From: Flavobacteriales bacterium UBA1958
Lineage (GTDB): Bacteria > Bacteroidota > Bacteroidia > Flavobacteriales_D > Sanyastnellaceae
NCBI GenBank assembly: GCA_002336675.1
Contig: DDEI01000007.1
Coordinates: forward strand, 1-16,867
Reading direction: 5' to 3'
Length of the DNA: 16,867 nt
Part shown: positions 7,575-15,118 of the stretch, one piece after another
Position numbering within the stretch: position 1 is the stretch's first letter
Layout: each line of letters opens with the position of its first letter
Made by a program: the position numbers and the translations under genes
The notes under the pieces: generated by a model
What the model saw: the letters and a program-made list of their open reading frames with translations, nothing else
Databases searched by the model: none
Told to the model about the DNA's origin: nothing

Positions 7575-8342
7575 ATGGAAGTAACTTTTTTAGGAACAGG
7601 AACCAGTCAGGGCGTCCCAGTCATCGCTTGTGATTGTGCTGTGTGCAAATCTGAGGACCCTAAAGATAAAAGACTGAGAGTAAGTGTGCTTATAGAGGTG
7701 AATGGACTAAATATACTTATAGATTCTGGTCCAGATTTTAGGCAGCAGATGCTTCGAGAAAACGTCCAAAAGTTAGATGCCATTCTGTTCACTCACGAGC
7801 ATAAAGACCACACTGCGGGATTAGATGACGTAAGAGCATTCAATTATAAGTACAAGAGGGATATGGATGTATATGCGCATCCTAGAGTTCAGGAAGCGTT
7901 AAAGATGGAGTTCAGTTATATCTTCGCAGAATATACATACACAGGAGTTCCTAAAGTTCAGCTACATAATATTTCTAAAGAAAGAGCCTTCACTATTGAA
8001 TCTAAGGTAGAGGTTAATCCGATAGAAGTCTTGCATTATAAGCTACCCGTACTCGGTTTTAGAATAGAGAACTTTACATATATAACAGATGCTAAAACCA
8101 TTTCTCCTGATGAAAAAGACAAGTTCAGAGGGACAGAAGTTTTAGTCTTAAATGCGTTGCACAGAAAAGACCATATCAGTCATTTCAATTTACAGGAGGC
8201 ATTGGACTTAATAGCAGAAATTAAGCCTAAGAAGGCTTATCTTACTCATATTTCTCATTTGTTTGATAGGCATGAGGAAATTTCAAGAGATTTACCAGAA
8301 AATGTTTTTGTAGCGTTTGATGGCTTAAAAATAGAATTATAG
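7575..8342 (+). CDS. PhnP-like MBL-fold metal-dependent hydrolase
   Basis: A 255-residue metallo-beta-lactamase-fold protein. It begins with MEVTFLGTGTSQGVP, then a cysteine cluster C19/C21/C24 (ACDCAVC), as in the PhnP-like branch where such cysteines help bind a structural zinc. The dinuclear metal motif is THEHKDH with H74, H76, D78 and H79; further ligands are likely in YITDAKTI and in the final THISH segment. PhnP is a phosphodiesterase acting on cyclic phosphoribose. The Bacteroidota relatives occur without phn genes, so the substrate here is unknown. The stop TAG (8340-8342) is immediately followed by the acyltransferase ATG, so the two genes are likely translationally coupled. Confidence 0.88.
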   Translation: MEVTFLGTGTSQGVPVIACDCAVCKSEDPKDKRLRVSVLIEVNGLNILIDSGPDFRQQMLRENVQKLDAILFTHEHKDHTAGLDDVRAFNYKYKRDMDVYAHPRVQEALKMEFSYIFAEYTYTGVPKVQLHNISKERAFTIESKVEVNPIEVLHYKLPVLGFRIENFTYITDAKTISPDEKDKFRGTEVLVLNALHRKDHISHFNLQEALDLIAEIKPKKAYLTHISHLFDRHEEISRDLPENVFVAFDGLKIEL

Positions 8343-9239
8343 ATGAGAAATAAGCTGCTGTATAATTTAATAATAAAACCTCTTTCCTGGCTGCCGTTTT
8401 GGCTGCTTTATATGTTTTCAGATTTGGCTAAATTTTTTATTTACACCGTTTTTGGTTACCGAAAAAAAGTGGTGTTGACTAATATGAGAAATTCTTTTCC
8501 CGAGAAAAGCGAGGAGGAGATATCCAAATTAGCTAGCGAGTTTTATAGCCATTTTACGGATGTTATATTAGAAAGTGTTAAGCTGTTTAGCATTTCAGAA
8601 GCCGACCTAGCTAAACGAATGGTTTCTTTGAATTCTGAAGTCTTTGATGCTTACTATGAGGAAGGTAGGGATGTTATTGTGGTGTCTAGTCATTTCGGAA
8701 ATTGGGAGATGTGTGCTACCTTCGGTCAGCATCACATGCCACATTCCACTAGAGGTGTTTACATGCCTATGAAAAACAAGTACTGGAACGAGAAGGCTAA
8801 AACATCTAGGTCTAGGTTCGGAATGAATCTAGTTCCTCGGAAAGAGGCGATTAGCCAGTTAGGTATCTCAGAGACCCCTGTAGCGCTCATTTTATTGGTA
8901 GATCAGAGTCCACATAAAGATAAAAGATGTTATTGGACTAACTTCTTAAATCAGGAAACAGCTGTAAACTTTGGTATGGAGAGGCTAGCTAACGACCATA
9001 ACGCAGTAGTTATATATGGTCATATTCAAAAGGTAAAAAGAGGGTACTTCGAGGTGACGTATTCTGTTATATCAGATGACCCTACCTCTCATTCGTACGG
9101 ATGGTTAACCGAGAAAACGACTCGTAAAATCGAAGAAAAAGTTAGAGAGTACCCTCAATACTGGCTTTGGACGCATAAGAGGTGGAAAAGAACAAGGCGA
9201 GAAGATGAAGAGTTATGTAACATAATAGACAAAGTATGA
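8343..9239 (+). CDS. LpxL/HtrB-type lipid A biosynthesis acyltransferase
   Basis: A 298-residue member of the lysophospholipid/lipid A acyltransferase family, close to the usual length of about 300. The catalytic HX4E motif is H117-FGNW-E122 within VVSSHFGNWEM. The N-terminal segment (about 8-38) is hydrophobic and probably anchors the protein to the inner membrane. The later DQSPHKDKRCYWTNFLN stretch fits the family block II. The enzyme would transfer an acyl chain onto a lipid A or aminolipid precursor. Which position, or whether the acceptor is lipid A at all, cannot be judged from sequence. It starts directly after the stop of the MBL hydrolase and its TGA overlaps the RarA start (ATGA at 9236-9239), so all three genes form one tight operon. 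Confidence 0.9.
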   Translation: MRNKLLYNLIIKPLSWLPFWLLYMFSDLAKFFIYTVFGYRKKVVLTNMRNSFPEKSEEEISKLASEFYSHFTDVILESVKLFSISEADLAKRMVSLNSEVFDAYYEEGRDVIVVSSHFGNWEMCATFGQHHMPHSTRGVYMPMKNKYWNEKAKTSRSRFGMNLVPRKEAISQLGISETPVALILLVDQSPHKDKRCYWTNFLNQETAVNFGMERLANDHNAVVIYGHIQKVKRGYFEVTYSVISDDPTSHSYGWLTEKTTRKIEEKVREYPQYWLWTHKRWKRTRREDEELCNIIDKV

Positions 9240-10522
9240 GTTTCGCAGATCATACGCCATTAGCAGAAAGGATGCGACCCAAAACTTTGGATGAGTATAT
9301 CGGTCAGGGCCATTTGGTAGGTCCGAACTCTGTGCTTCGAAGAACCTTGTCTAGTGGGAATATTCCTTCACTAATTCTATGGGGACCTCCCGGAGTAGGA
9401 AAAACTACTTTGGCTCAGATTATAGCTACTTTGGTGAAAAGACCATTTTATACGTTGAGTGCTATAAGCTCAGGTGTTAAAGATATTCGTGAGGTAATCG
9501 AGAAGGTGAAGAACCAAGGGTTATTTGGTGGCGGAAGTGCTATTCTATTTATAGATGAGATTCACCGTTTCAGTAAAAGTCAGCAGGATTCTCTGCTAGG
9601 AGCAGTAGAAAAAGGAACTATCACACTAATAGGGGCTACGACTGAAAATCCAAGTTTTGAAGTCATTTCTGCACTTCTCAGTAGGTGCCAAGTGTATACC
9701 TTGAAATCTCACACCAAGGATGACCTAGAGGGTTTGTTAAAGCGAGCAGTGGTATCAGAATCTGAGTTAAAACGAAAAAAAATAAGTCTCGTAGAAACCA
9801 AGGCCTTATTAAAATTGAGCGGAGGAGATGCCCGAAGAATGTTGAATTGTTTAGAGCTTGTAATTTCCAGTGCCAACGAAGATGAGTTGGTCGTAACAGA
9901 TGAGCTAGTAACATCTTTGGTGCAGCATAACTTGTCCAAATATGACAAGGACGGAGAGCAGCATTATGACATCGTTTCGGCCTTAATAAAGTCCATTAGA
10001 GGAAGCGACCCTAATGCGGCAGTTTACTACTTAGCCAGAATGATAGAAGGGGGAGAAGACCCTAAATTTATAGCCAGGAGATTATTGATCTCAGCGTCTG
10101 AAGATATAGGAAATGCTAATCCTACAGCACTTGTGATAGCTAATGCAGCATTCGATGCAGTAGAAAGAATCGGGTTCCCAGAAGGGAGAATAGTTCTGAG
10201 TCAATGCGCAGTTTATTTAGCCACTAGTCCTAAATCTAATAGTACGTATATGGCCATTAATGTGGCTCAAGGAGAAGTGCGTACTTCAGGTGACTTAGCT
10301 GTTCCGCTAGCACTTAGAAATGCACCTACAAAGCTCATGAGAGAACTGGGGTATGGTGAAGAATATAAATACAGTCATAACGGAGAAAGAAATTTTCAAA
10401 GTCAAGAGTTTTTGCCTGAAGAAATTTCAGGTATGCGGTTTTATGAACCTGGAAACAACTATAGAGAACTAAAGGATCGCCAGAAATTAAAAGAACTCTG
10501 GAAAGAAAAGTATGGATATTAG
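9236..10522 (+). CDS. rarA: Replication-associated recombination protein A (AAA+ ATPase)
   Basis: A 428-residue RarA/MgsA/WRNIP1-family ATPase, of normal family length. It shows PLAERMRPKTLDEYIGQ near the N-terminus, Walker A GPPGVGKT (50-57), Walker B FIDEIHRF (105-112), the sensor 1 region GATTENPSFE with the downstream LLSRC arginine finger region, and the C-terminal tetramerisation part with ARRLLISASEDIGNANP. RarA acts at stalled replication forks on single-strand/double-strand junctions. It is the last gene of a three-gene run and overlaps its upstream neighbour by four bases. No terminator is seen after it, and the next gene has its own promoter. Confidence 0.96.
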   Translation: MSFADHTPLAERMRPKTLDEYIGQGHLVGPNSVLRRTLSSGNIPSLILWGPPGVGKTTLAQIIATLVKRPFYTLSAISSGVKDIREVIEKVKNQGLFGGGSAILFIDEIHRFSKSQQDSLLGAVEKGTITLIGATTENPSFEVISALLSRCQVYTLKSHTKDDLEGLLKRAVVSESELKRKKISLVETKALLKLSGGDARRMLNCLELVISSANEDELVVTDELVTSLVQHNLSKYDKDGEQHYDIVSALIKSIRGSDPNAAVYYLARMIEGGEDPKFIARRLLISASEDIGNANPTALVIANAAFDAVERIGFPEGRIVLSQCAVYLATSPKSNSTYMAINVAQGEVRTSGDLAVPLALRNAPTKLMRELGYGEEYKYSHNGERNFQSQEFLPEEISGMRFYEPGNNYRELKDRQKLKELWKEKYGY

Positions 10523-10571
10523 ATGTTTATAATCAGTTTATTGTGTGTATTATTGACGGATTTTTAAGTTC

Positions 10572-10606
10572 TTGAAACCGTTAAGAAGTAGATTCTCCTA
10601 AATTTG
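10572..10606 (+). promoter_or_regulatory. Promoter of fabD
   Basis: TTG at 10572-10574 and TAAATTTG at 10599-10606 form a Bacteroidota-type promoter with a 24-base spacer, slightly longer than usual. The -7 box lies 24 bases ahead of the fabD ATG (10630). The leader is A-rich, without a Shine-Dalgarno sequence. Confidence 0.6.
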
Positions 10607-10629
10607 CCGCAATTATCAAAAAACAAAAA

Positions 10630-11520
10630 ATGAAGGCATATGTTTTTCCTGGCCAAGGAGCTCAATTTCCTGGGATGGCTAAAGATATTTATGATAGTAG
10701 TTCTAGAGCACAAGAGCGATTTGCTGAAGCTAAAGAAATCCTAGGGTTCGATATAAAAGAAATCATGTTCAATGGTTCCGACGAAGGTCTAAAAGAAACT
10801 AAAGTGACCCAACCGGCAATTTTTCTTCATTCCGTGTTATTGGCAGAAGAGTTAGGGGGTTCTTTCACGCCAGATATGACTGCTGGTCATAGTTTGGGAG
10901 AGTTTTCTGCTTTAGTAGCTTCTGGAGCATTAGACTTCCATAACGGATTAAGCTTGGTTTCCAAAAGAGCCATGGCAATGCAGAAAGCATGTGAATTAAA
11001 TCCGAGCACCATGGCTGCTATTCTGGGGTTAGAAGATAATGTAGTAGAAGATATTTGTGCAGTTACAGATGGAGTAGTAGTAGCAGCTAACTATAACTGC
11101 CCAGGACAGCTTGTAATTAGTGGAAGTAATGACGCTATAGATAAGGCGTGTGAAGCATTAACATCTGCTGGAGCTAAAAGAGCTATAAAACTTCCAGTAG
11201 GAGGAGCTTTTCACTCACCGTTAATGGAGCCCGCTAGAGAAGAGTTAGCCGCAGCTATTCAAGAGGCTAATTTCAGTTCTCCTAAATGTCCGATTTATCA
11301 GAATGTTACTGCACTGCCAGAAACAGATGCTGCCGTTATCCAAAAGAATTTAGTAGCGCAGTTAACAGCTCCGGTAAAATGGACTCAGATTATGCAAAAT
11401 ATGATAGCTAACGGAGCTGCTTCAGTAGTAGAAGTAGGTCCTGGAAAAGTATTACAAGGATTGTTTAAGAAGGTAGACAGAAAGTTTGAGACATCTAGCG
11501 CTGAGATAGCAGGGATATAA
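10630..11520 (+). CDS. fabD: Malonyl-CoA:ACP transacylase
   Basis: A 296-residue FabD that moves the malonyl group from coenzyme A to acyl carrier protein for fatty-acid elongation in the cytoplasm. The oxyanion motif FPGQGAQFPGM lies at residues 6-16, the nucleophile elbow GHSLGE has S88, the malonate-binding arginine is R113 (SKRAMAMQKA), and the catalytic histidine is H195 (GAFHSPLM). The C-terminal VVEVGPGKVLQGL motif is intact. It stands alone, with its own promoter and no other fab gene in the window. A hairpin follows 10 bases after the stop but has its T-run on the other strand. Confidence 0.97.
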   Translation: MKAYVFPGQGAQFPGMAKDIYDSSSRAQERFAEAKEILGFDIKEIMFNGSDEGLKETKVTQPAIFLHSVLLAEELGGSFTPDMTAGHSLGEFSALVASGALDFHNGLSLVSKRAMAMQKACELNPSTMAAILGLEDNVVEDICAVTDGVVVAANYNCPGQLVISGSNDAIDKACEALTSAGAKRAIKLPVGGAFHSPLMEPAREELAAAIQEANFSSPKCPIYQNVTALPETDAAVIQKNLVAQLTAPVKWTQIMQNMIANGAASVVEVGPGKVLQGLFKKVDRKFETSSAEIAGI

Positions 11521-11522
11521 TC

Positions 11523-11550
11523 AAAAAAAAGGGCTTCCGTTTGGAAGCCC
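11523..11550 (-). terminator. Rho-independent terminator for minus-strand transcription
   Basis: Perfect 8-bp arms GGGCTTCC (11531-11538) and GGAAGCCC (11543-11550) enclose loop GTTT. Eight A's sit on the left flank (11523-11530), so the hairpin is followed by a T-run only when read on the minus strand. On the plus strand it is followed by TCATAACTAT, a poor terminator for fabD. No intact minus-strand gene ends here, but a decayed one does (11644-11757). Confidence 0.75.
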
Positions 11551-11643
11551 TCATAACTATATACAACTAAACTAAAATTTCAATCGGAAAACCAACTGAA
11601 ATGTTTTTGGTCTTATTAATTAGCCCTAACTATTTATATGGCT

Positions 11644-11757
11644 TTATAGAGCTTCTATTTTTTCATCTTTTCTTTCTTTTTCGCTTCTGAGATTTTCTAT
11701 TTCAGTATTTAGTCTTGAAATTGCTTAGTCAGCTAAGATGATTGTTCTTTCTACCTC
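11644..11757 (-). pseudogene. Remnant of a minus-strand coiled-coil protein (C-terminal end)
   Basis: On the minus strand a frame from 11757 to a TAA at 11646-11644 encodes a short Glu/Lys-rich helix, interrupted by one TAA (11727-11725). After that stop, residues A-I-S-R-L-N-T-E-I-E-N-L continue to I-E-A-L. Hydrophobic residues fall at 2, 5, 9, 12, 23 and 26 of this part, an exact 3-4 heptad, with Lys at 16 and 19. The pattern continues in register across the stop (V, I and A at -9, -5 and -2). This looks like a single-codon break in a formerly continuous coiled coil. The end lies about 90 bases before the minus-strand terminator. A TATTTTTG box on the minus strand (11778-11771) could be its promoter or could be chance. 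The family is not recognised. A non-coding RNA from that box to the terminator is an alternative. The remaining bases of the gap (about 11780-11970) are AT-rich, with nothing recognised. Confidence 0.4.
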
Positions 11758-11974
11758 TCAAAGGTGTTTTCAAAAATACAAATTCTAAAGTACATAATAG
11801 CCTTAAGTTCGATTGTTTTAAACAAAAATAACAAGTAAGGGGAATCTTTAATTTGAATAGAATATTATTTAATAAATTGTAAATAAGAACTTTATGTTTA
11901 TTTTTTTTATTTGCGCATAGAGTGTTTAAGATCTACCATTTTCACATAATTCCACTCCTATTAAAGTTACACGA

Positions 11975-11988
11975 TGTACATTTGTACA
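11975..11988 (+). promoter_or_regulatory. -7 box of the dehydrogenase gene inside a TGTACA palindrome
   Basis: TACATTTG (11977-11984) fits the TAnnTTTG -7 consensus, 18 bases ahead of ATG 12002. No good -33 TTG is found 17-23 bases upstream. The box lies inside TGTACA-TT-TGTACA (11975-11988), a perfect dyad. A factor bound there would block or assist RNA polymerase, so this is a candidate operator. No regulator gene is adjacent. Confidence 0.45.
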
Positions 11989-12001
11989 AAAAATTATAGA
12001 C

Positions 12002-12889
12002 ATGAATTCAGCGGCAGTAATTGGAGCAGGGACCATGGGTAACGGGATAGCACATGTTTTCGCTCAAAAAGGATATAACGTTTCTCTGATAGACGTTTCT
12101 CAGCCTGCTTTAGATAAAGCTTTGGCCACTATAGCTAAAAATTTAGACCGTCAGGTAACTAAAGGTATAATGGATGAGGCTGCTAAAGAAAGTGCGTTGC
12201 AAAACATTACCACTCATACTAAAATGTCTGAAGGCGTGAAAGGAGTGGAAATAGTTATAGAAGCGGCTACTGAAAATGTAGATTTAAAAATGAAAATATT
12301 TAAATCTTTAGATGAAATTACAGGAGATGATGTGATTCTGGCTACCAATACGAGTTCTATTTCTATTACTCAAATAGCTGCACAAACTTCAAAACCGGGT
12401 AACGTAATAGGAATGCATTTTATGAATCCTGTACCAGTAATGAAATTGGTAGAAGTGATTCGAGGGTATGCTACCTCAGATGAAGTTACTGCTAGTGTGA
12501 TGGAGATGTCCAAAAATTTAGGGAAAGTTCCTACAGAAGTAAACGACTATCCGGGATTCGTAGCGAATAGAATTCTGATGCCTATGATAAATGAGGCTAT
12601 AATAACACTGCACGAAGGAGTGGCAGGAGTGGCAGAAATAGACACAGTGATGAAATTAGGAATGGCTCACCCAATGGGACCTCTTCAGTTAGCAGATTTC
12701 ATAGGGTTAGATATTTGTTTATCTATTATGAATGTGTTGCATGACGGTTTTGGAAATGGTAAGTATGCTCCATGTCCATTATTGGTAAATATGGTAATAG
12801 CTGGAAAACTTGGAAGAAAATCAGGTGAAGGATTTTACTCTTGGAGTCATGGAACTAAAGAACTAATCGTAGCAGATAATTTTAGTTAG
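12002..12889 (+). CDS. 3-hydroxybutyryl-CoA (3-hydroxyacyl-CoA) dehydrogenase
   Basis: A 295-residue NAD-dependent dehydrogenase of the Hbd/PaaH type, interconverting acetoacetyl-CoA and 3-hydroxybutyryl-CoA. The N-terminal Rossmann motif is GAGTMGNGIA (residues 8-17), with the acidic D31 at the end of strand 2. The active site shows NTSSIS (S118 region) and GMHFMNPVPVMKLVEVI, with the catalytic pair H139/E151 and N142. The C-terminal dimerisation domain begins DYPGFVANRIL. The length is that of a single-function enzyme with no hydratase fusion. A thiolase acting on the adjacent step lies 2.2 kb downstream on the same strand but in a separate transcript. The direction, degradative or toward butyrate/PHB precursors, is not decidable from the window. 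Confidence 0.94.
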   Translation: MNSAAVIGAGTMGNGIAHVFAQKGYNVSLIDVSQPALDKALATIAKNLDRQVTKGIMDEAAKESALQNITTHTKMSEGVKGVEIVIEAATENVDLKMKIFKSLDEITGDDVILATNTSSISITQIAAQTSKPGNVIGMHFMNPVPVMKLVEVIRGYATSDEVTASVMEMSKNLGKVPTEVNDYPGFVANRILMPMINEAIITLHEGVAGVAEIDTVMKLGMAHPMGPLQLADFIGLDICLSIMNVLHDGFGNGKYAPCPLLVNMVIAGKLGRKSGEGFYSWSHGTKELIVADNFS

Positions 12890-13021
12890 TCATTGGTGGG
12901 GCTCTAGTACTATTTTATTTATTGAATGATAAATTCAGGTTCATAAACTTTCTGTAATATTGATATTAGGGTTTAATTTCACTCATTTTTCCATTAACAA
13001 TCCAGAACCAAACGTTAAGAT

Positions 13022-13648
13022 TTAGTTTAAGGTGAACTGCCAACCGTTATCTGTTCGGTCCATTCTTAGAATGTCCCAACGTATTAATTTAGCTAATGTG
13101 TCTTCTGCTTTCCAAGGCTTTTGTCGCATTATTTTGCAGAATCTCATGAAAGTGATGTACTGATTCTCTTGGAGGTATTTGAAGACCATCTCTTCTTTTT
13201 CAGTTATGGTAAGCTCTTCTCCGTGGTCTTTTTTTTCAAACTCCCACAACTTTAGTTGAACTCCATTCACCATATAGTTATGGTCTGCTTTTCTGATGTA
13301 TGCCTTCCATGTATCGTCTTCCAATTTGGCATAGTGCGGCCTTTCTGTAGATTTTAAAACAGTAATTTCAAGCACGGTTTTGTTCTCTATTTTAAAAACT
13401 TTAGACCTGAACTCGACTTCAGGCTTGCAGTATAAATCAGAGGCTCCTTGAATCATGTGGTATTCCTCTTCAGGATCAACTCCTGATATTCTGCCGTTGT
13501 CTTTAATTCCGATTAATATTCTACCGCCAGAACAATTGGCAAAAGCCACTAAGGTTTTAGCTATTTTCTTAGAATCATCTATCCGCTGTTTAAAATCTTG
13601 TTGTTGATGTTCTCCCTGCGCTATGAGTTTTTGAATATAGAGTGACAT
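13022..13648 (-). CDS. AlbA_2 (Schlafen-type) putative nucleic-acid/ATP-binding protein
   Basis: A 208-residue protein with an N-terminal AlbA_2 domain (about 10-115). The motif QDFKQRID-x4-IAKTLVAFANCSGG and the strand ILIGIKDNGRISGV are characteristic; a second conserved stretch is KSTERPHYA with a YIRKADHNYMV end. The C-terminal part (about 140-208) reads like a winged helix-turn-helix (EKEEMVFKYLQENQYIT and IRWDILRMDRTDNGWQF). The domain is often described as ATP-binding and belongs to the Slfn/AlbA_2 group, some members of which are regulators or nucleases. In Flavobacteriia stand-alone copies are common and uncharacterised. It is monocistronic, on the strand opposite the flanking metabolic genes. 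The function is unknown. Confidence 0.82.
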   Translation of the reverse strand: MSLYIQKLIAQGEHQQQDFKQRIDDSKKIAKTLVAFANCSGGRILIGIKDNGRISGVDPEEEYHMIQGASDLYCKPEVEFRSKVFKIENKTVLEITVLKSTERPHYAKLEDDTWKAYIRKADHNYMVNGVQLKLWEFEKKDHGEELTITEKEEMVFKYLQENQYITFMRFCKIMRQKPWKAEDTLAKLIRWDILRMDRTDNGWQFTLN

Positions 13649-13928
13649 GTAGCAGGTAAATCTAAAGTTTTCAGAGAAAGAAAGGTGTAGTCAATGTAAC
13701 AAAGTTGGTTCAGTAATGAGAATGTAAGATAAGAAGTTTTAGGTTGAAAAGGTTCAGCAATTCTAGTTGAAGCTTACTTACTTGTTTTTATAAAATGATA
13801 CTTGAATCCCCTCCTTGTTTTAGGATTGAGTAATTTCTATTAGTGGTGTTTATTAAGAGGCGTACAATGATTTTTAGTTGTCATTCCTGTGAAAAAGAGT
13901 GAATTTGTTGTATCCATAAAATTGAATC

Positions 13929-14396
13929 TTACTTCTGTAGACCAATAAAAACATCCTTAAATTCTGTCCAGAATTCATCTAATGAGATAAGTTGGGTTTT
14001 AAGAAACTGGATGGCTTGAGGTATATCCTCATCACGAAAAAAATTGATTTGAGCATCCTCACTCATAACCCGCGCACAAAAAATTCCTGATGCTTCTATT
14101 TTATGTTCGTCTAAAAAGGTAAGTGAGTTCGAAAAACTGCCTTGCATCACTGTTTTTAATTCTAGGAATTGTTCGAAAAACAATGCTCTTATGCTGGTGT
14201 CTTTATGCTGAAGATCTAGACACAATCTGCAGCCTTTACCATCGAACTCCATTCGGATATACAATTCTTTTACGCAACTTTTATAGGATAACCAACTGAT
14301 TTTATTTCCGTGAACACCTCTGATAGACGTCATTTCTGAATCGAGGAGAGACCAGAAATCTGTTCTTCTTTTTTTGAGTTCTTCTTTAGGTAGCAT
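13929..14396 (-). CDS. DUF4268 domain protein
   Basis: A 155-residue cytoplasmic protein that reads as a stand-alone DUF4268: KRRTDFWSLLDSEM near the N-terminus, WLSYKSCVKELYIRMEFDGKGCRLCLDLQHKD in the middle, LEQFL-like FFEQFLELK, and a C-terminal DEDIPQAIQFLKTQLISLDEFW helix. The domain has no assigned activity. It also occurs appended to restriction-like proteins, but no nuclease motif is visible here. A TAAGTTTG -7 box on the minus strand (14411-14404) sits seven bases ahead of the ATG, implying an almost leaderless transcript. A gap of 280 bases without recognised features separates it from the AlbA_2 gene, so the two are probably not one operon. No membrane segment or signal peptide is seen. 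Confidence 0.75.
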   Translation of the reverse strand: MLPKEELKKRRTDFWSLLDSEMTSIRGVHGNKISWLSYKSCVKELYIRMEFDGKGCRLCLDLQHKDTSIRALFFEQFLELKTVMQGSFSNSLTFLDEHKIEASGIFCARVMSEDAQINFFRDEDIPQAIQFLKTQLISLDEFWTEFKDVFIGLQK

Positions 14397-14403
14397 TTAG
14401 AGG

Positions 14404-14411
14404 CAAACTTA
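14404..14411 (-). promoter_or_regulatory. -7 box of the DUF4268 gene
   Basis: TAAGTTTG on the minus strand matches TAnnTTTG and ends seven bases before the start codon at 14396, so the transcript would begin at or next to the ATG. No TTG lies at the expected -33 distance. Confidence 0.4.
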
Positions 14412-15082
14412 ATAAATGTTATTCTAACTAGGGTGAAATTGAAGCGTGAAGTATTCCAGAGTATTTATGGGTAGACCAAATGCTTATTTAGAGATAGCAT
14501 TTTAATAACTTGCAAGTTTCGTGCTCATACAGCTGAGTGAAGTCTCAACAGTGCGACTTTCTTGGCCCACTAATTTTAATTCATTGGTATCTGCAGAGGA
14601 GGTTGTAGAACGCTTTTCTTAGCTCTTTTTTAAAGTGCAGTTTATCAAGTCTGACTTTCCTTTGTACATTTTTGTAGTATTCTAACATTTTTCGTAAGTG
14701 GGTTAAGTTTTTTTTACTAAAACAGATCAAATGCAATGATTAGATGGAAACATGTGATTTCATTTTTGTGAGGTCTTTCATGTTACGAAGGTTATGCGTT
14801 TTTGTTACTCTTAACAGGCATTTTTGAGTTTAAGTGTTTGACAGTGAATGTAAAAAAATGGATAACTCTGTTGAGAAAGCCAATTTTATTATCGCTCTGA
14901 GGTGACCTAAATCTTAACCAAAATGATGATCAATCAACATTTTTGATCGGATGGTTGATACAATAATTGATACTCCAGAATCATGCAAACATTGGCTATG
15001 TATTGTTCAACGATGTAAAAGAAAGAATTTCCAGATTACTCGGTTAGACTTTAAAACAGCATTTTAGAATTGATGTATTTGC
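14412..15082. other. Long AT-rich intergenic region, no gene recognised
   Basis: About 670 bases between two genes transcribed away from it. Only short open frames are present. The longest with natural-looking composition is 14951-15067 (+, 38 codons, MVDTIIDTPES...). The same frame carries a 15-codon piece at 14858 but has several stops between the two. This could be a decayed gene or chance. TTTGTACATTTTTG near 14661 loosely resembles the TGTACA dyad at 11975. No terminator, tRNA or repeat array is seen. Confidence 0.5.
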
Positions 15083-15090
15083 TATCTTTG
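15083..15090 (+). promoter_or_regulatory. -7 box of the thiolase gene
   Basis: TATCTTTG matches TAnnTTTG exactly and lies 28 bases before ATG 15119, with an A-rich leader. No TTG is placed 17-23 bases upstream, so the -33 element is weak or absent. Confidence 0.55.
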
Positions 15091-15118
15091 CAACGCTAAA
15101 AAAAACAATCATAAAAGA

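Noticed and set aside
9678..9948. Two overlapping minus-strand frames within rarA
   Set aside because: They are antisense to an intact RarA, without conserved motifs or promoter.
14930..14965. Inverted repeat TCAAC / GTTGA around 14935-14957
   Set aside because: The stem is only five bases with a loop of about 15, too weak to call an operator or terminator.
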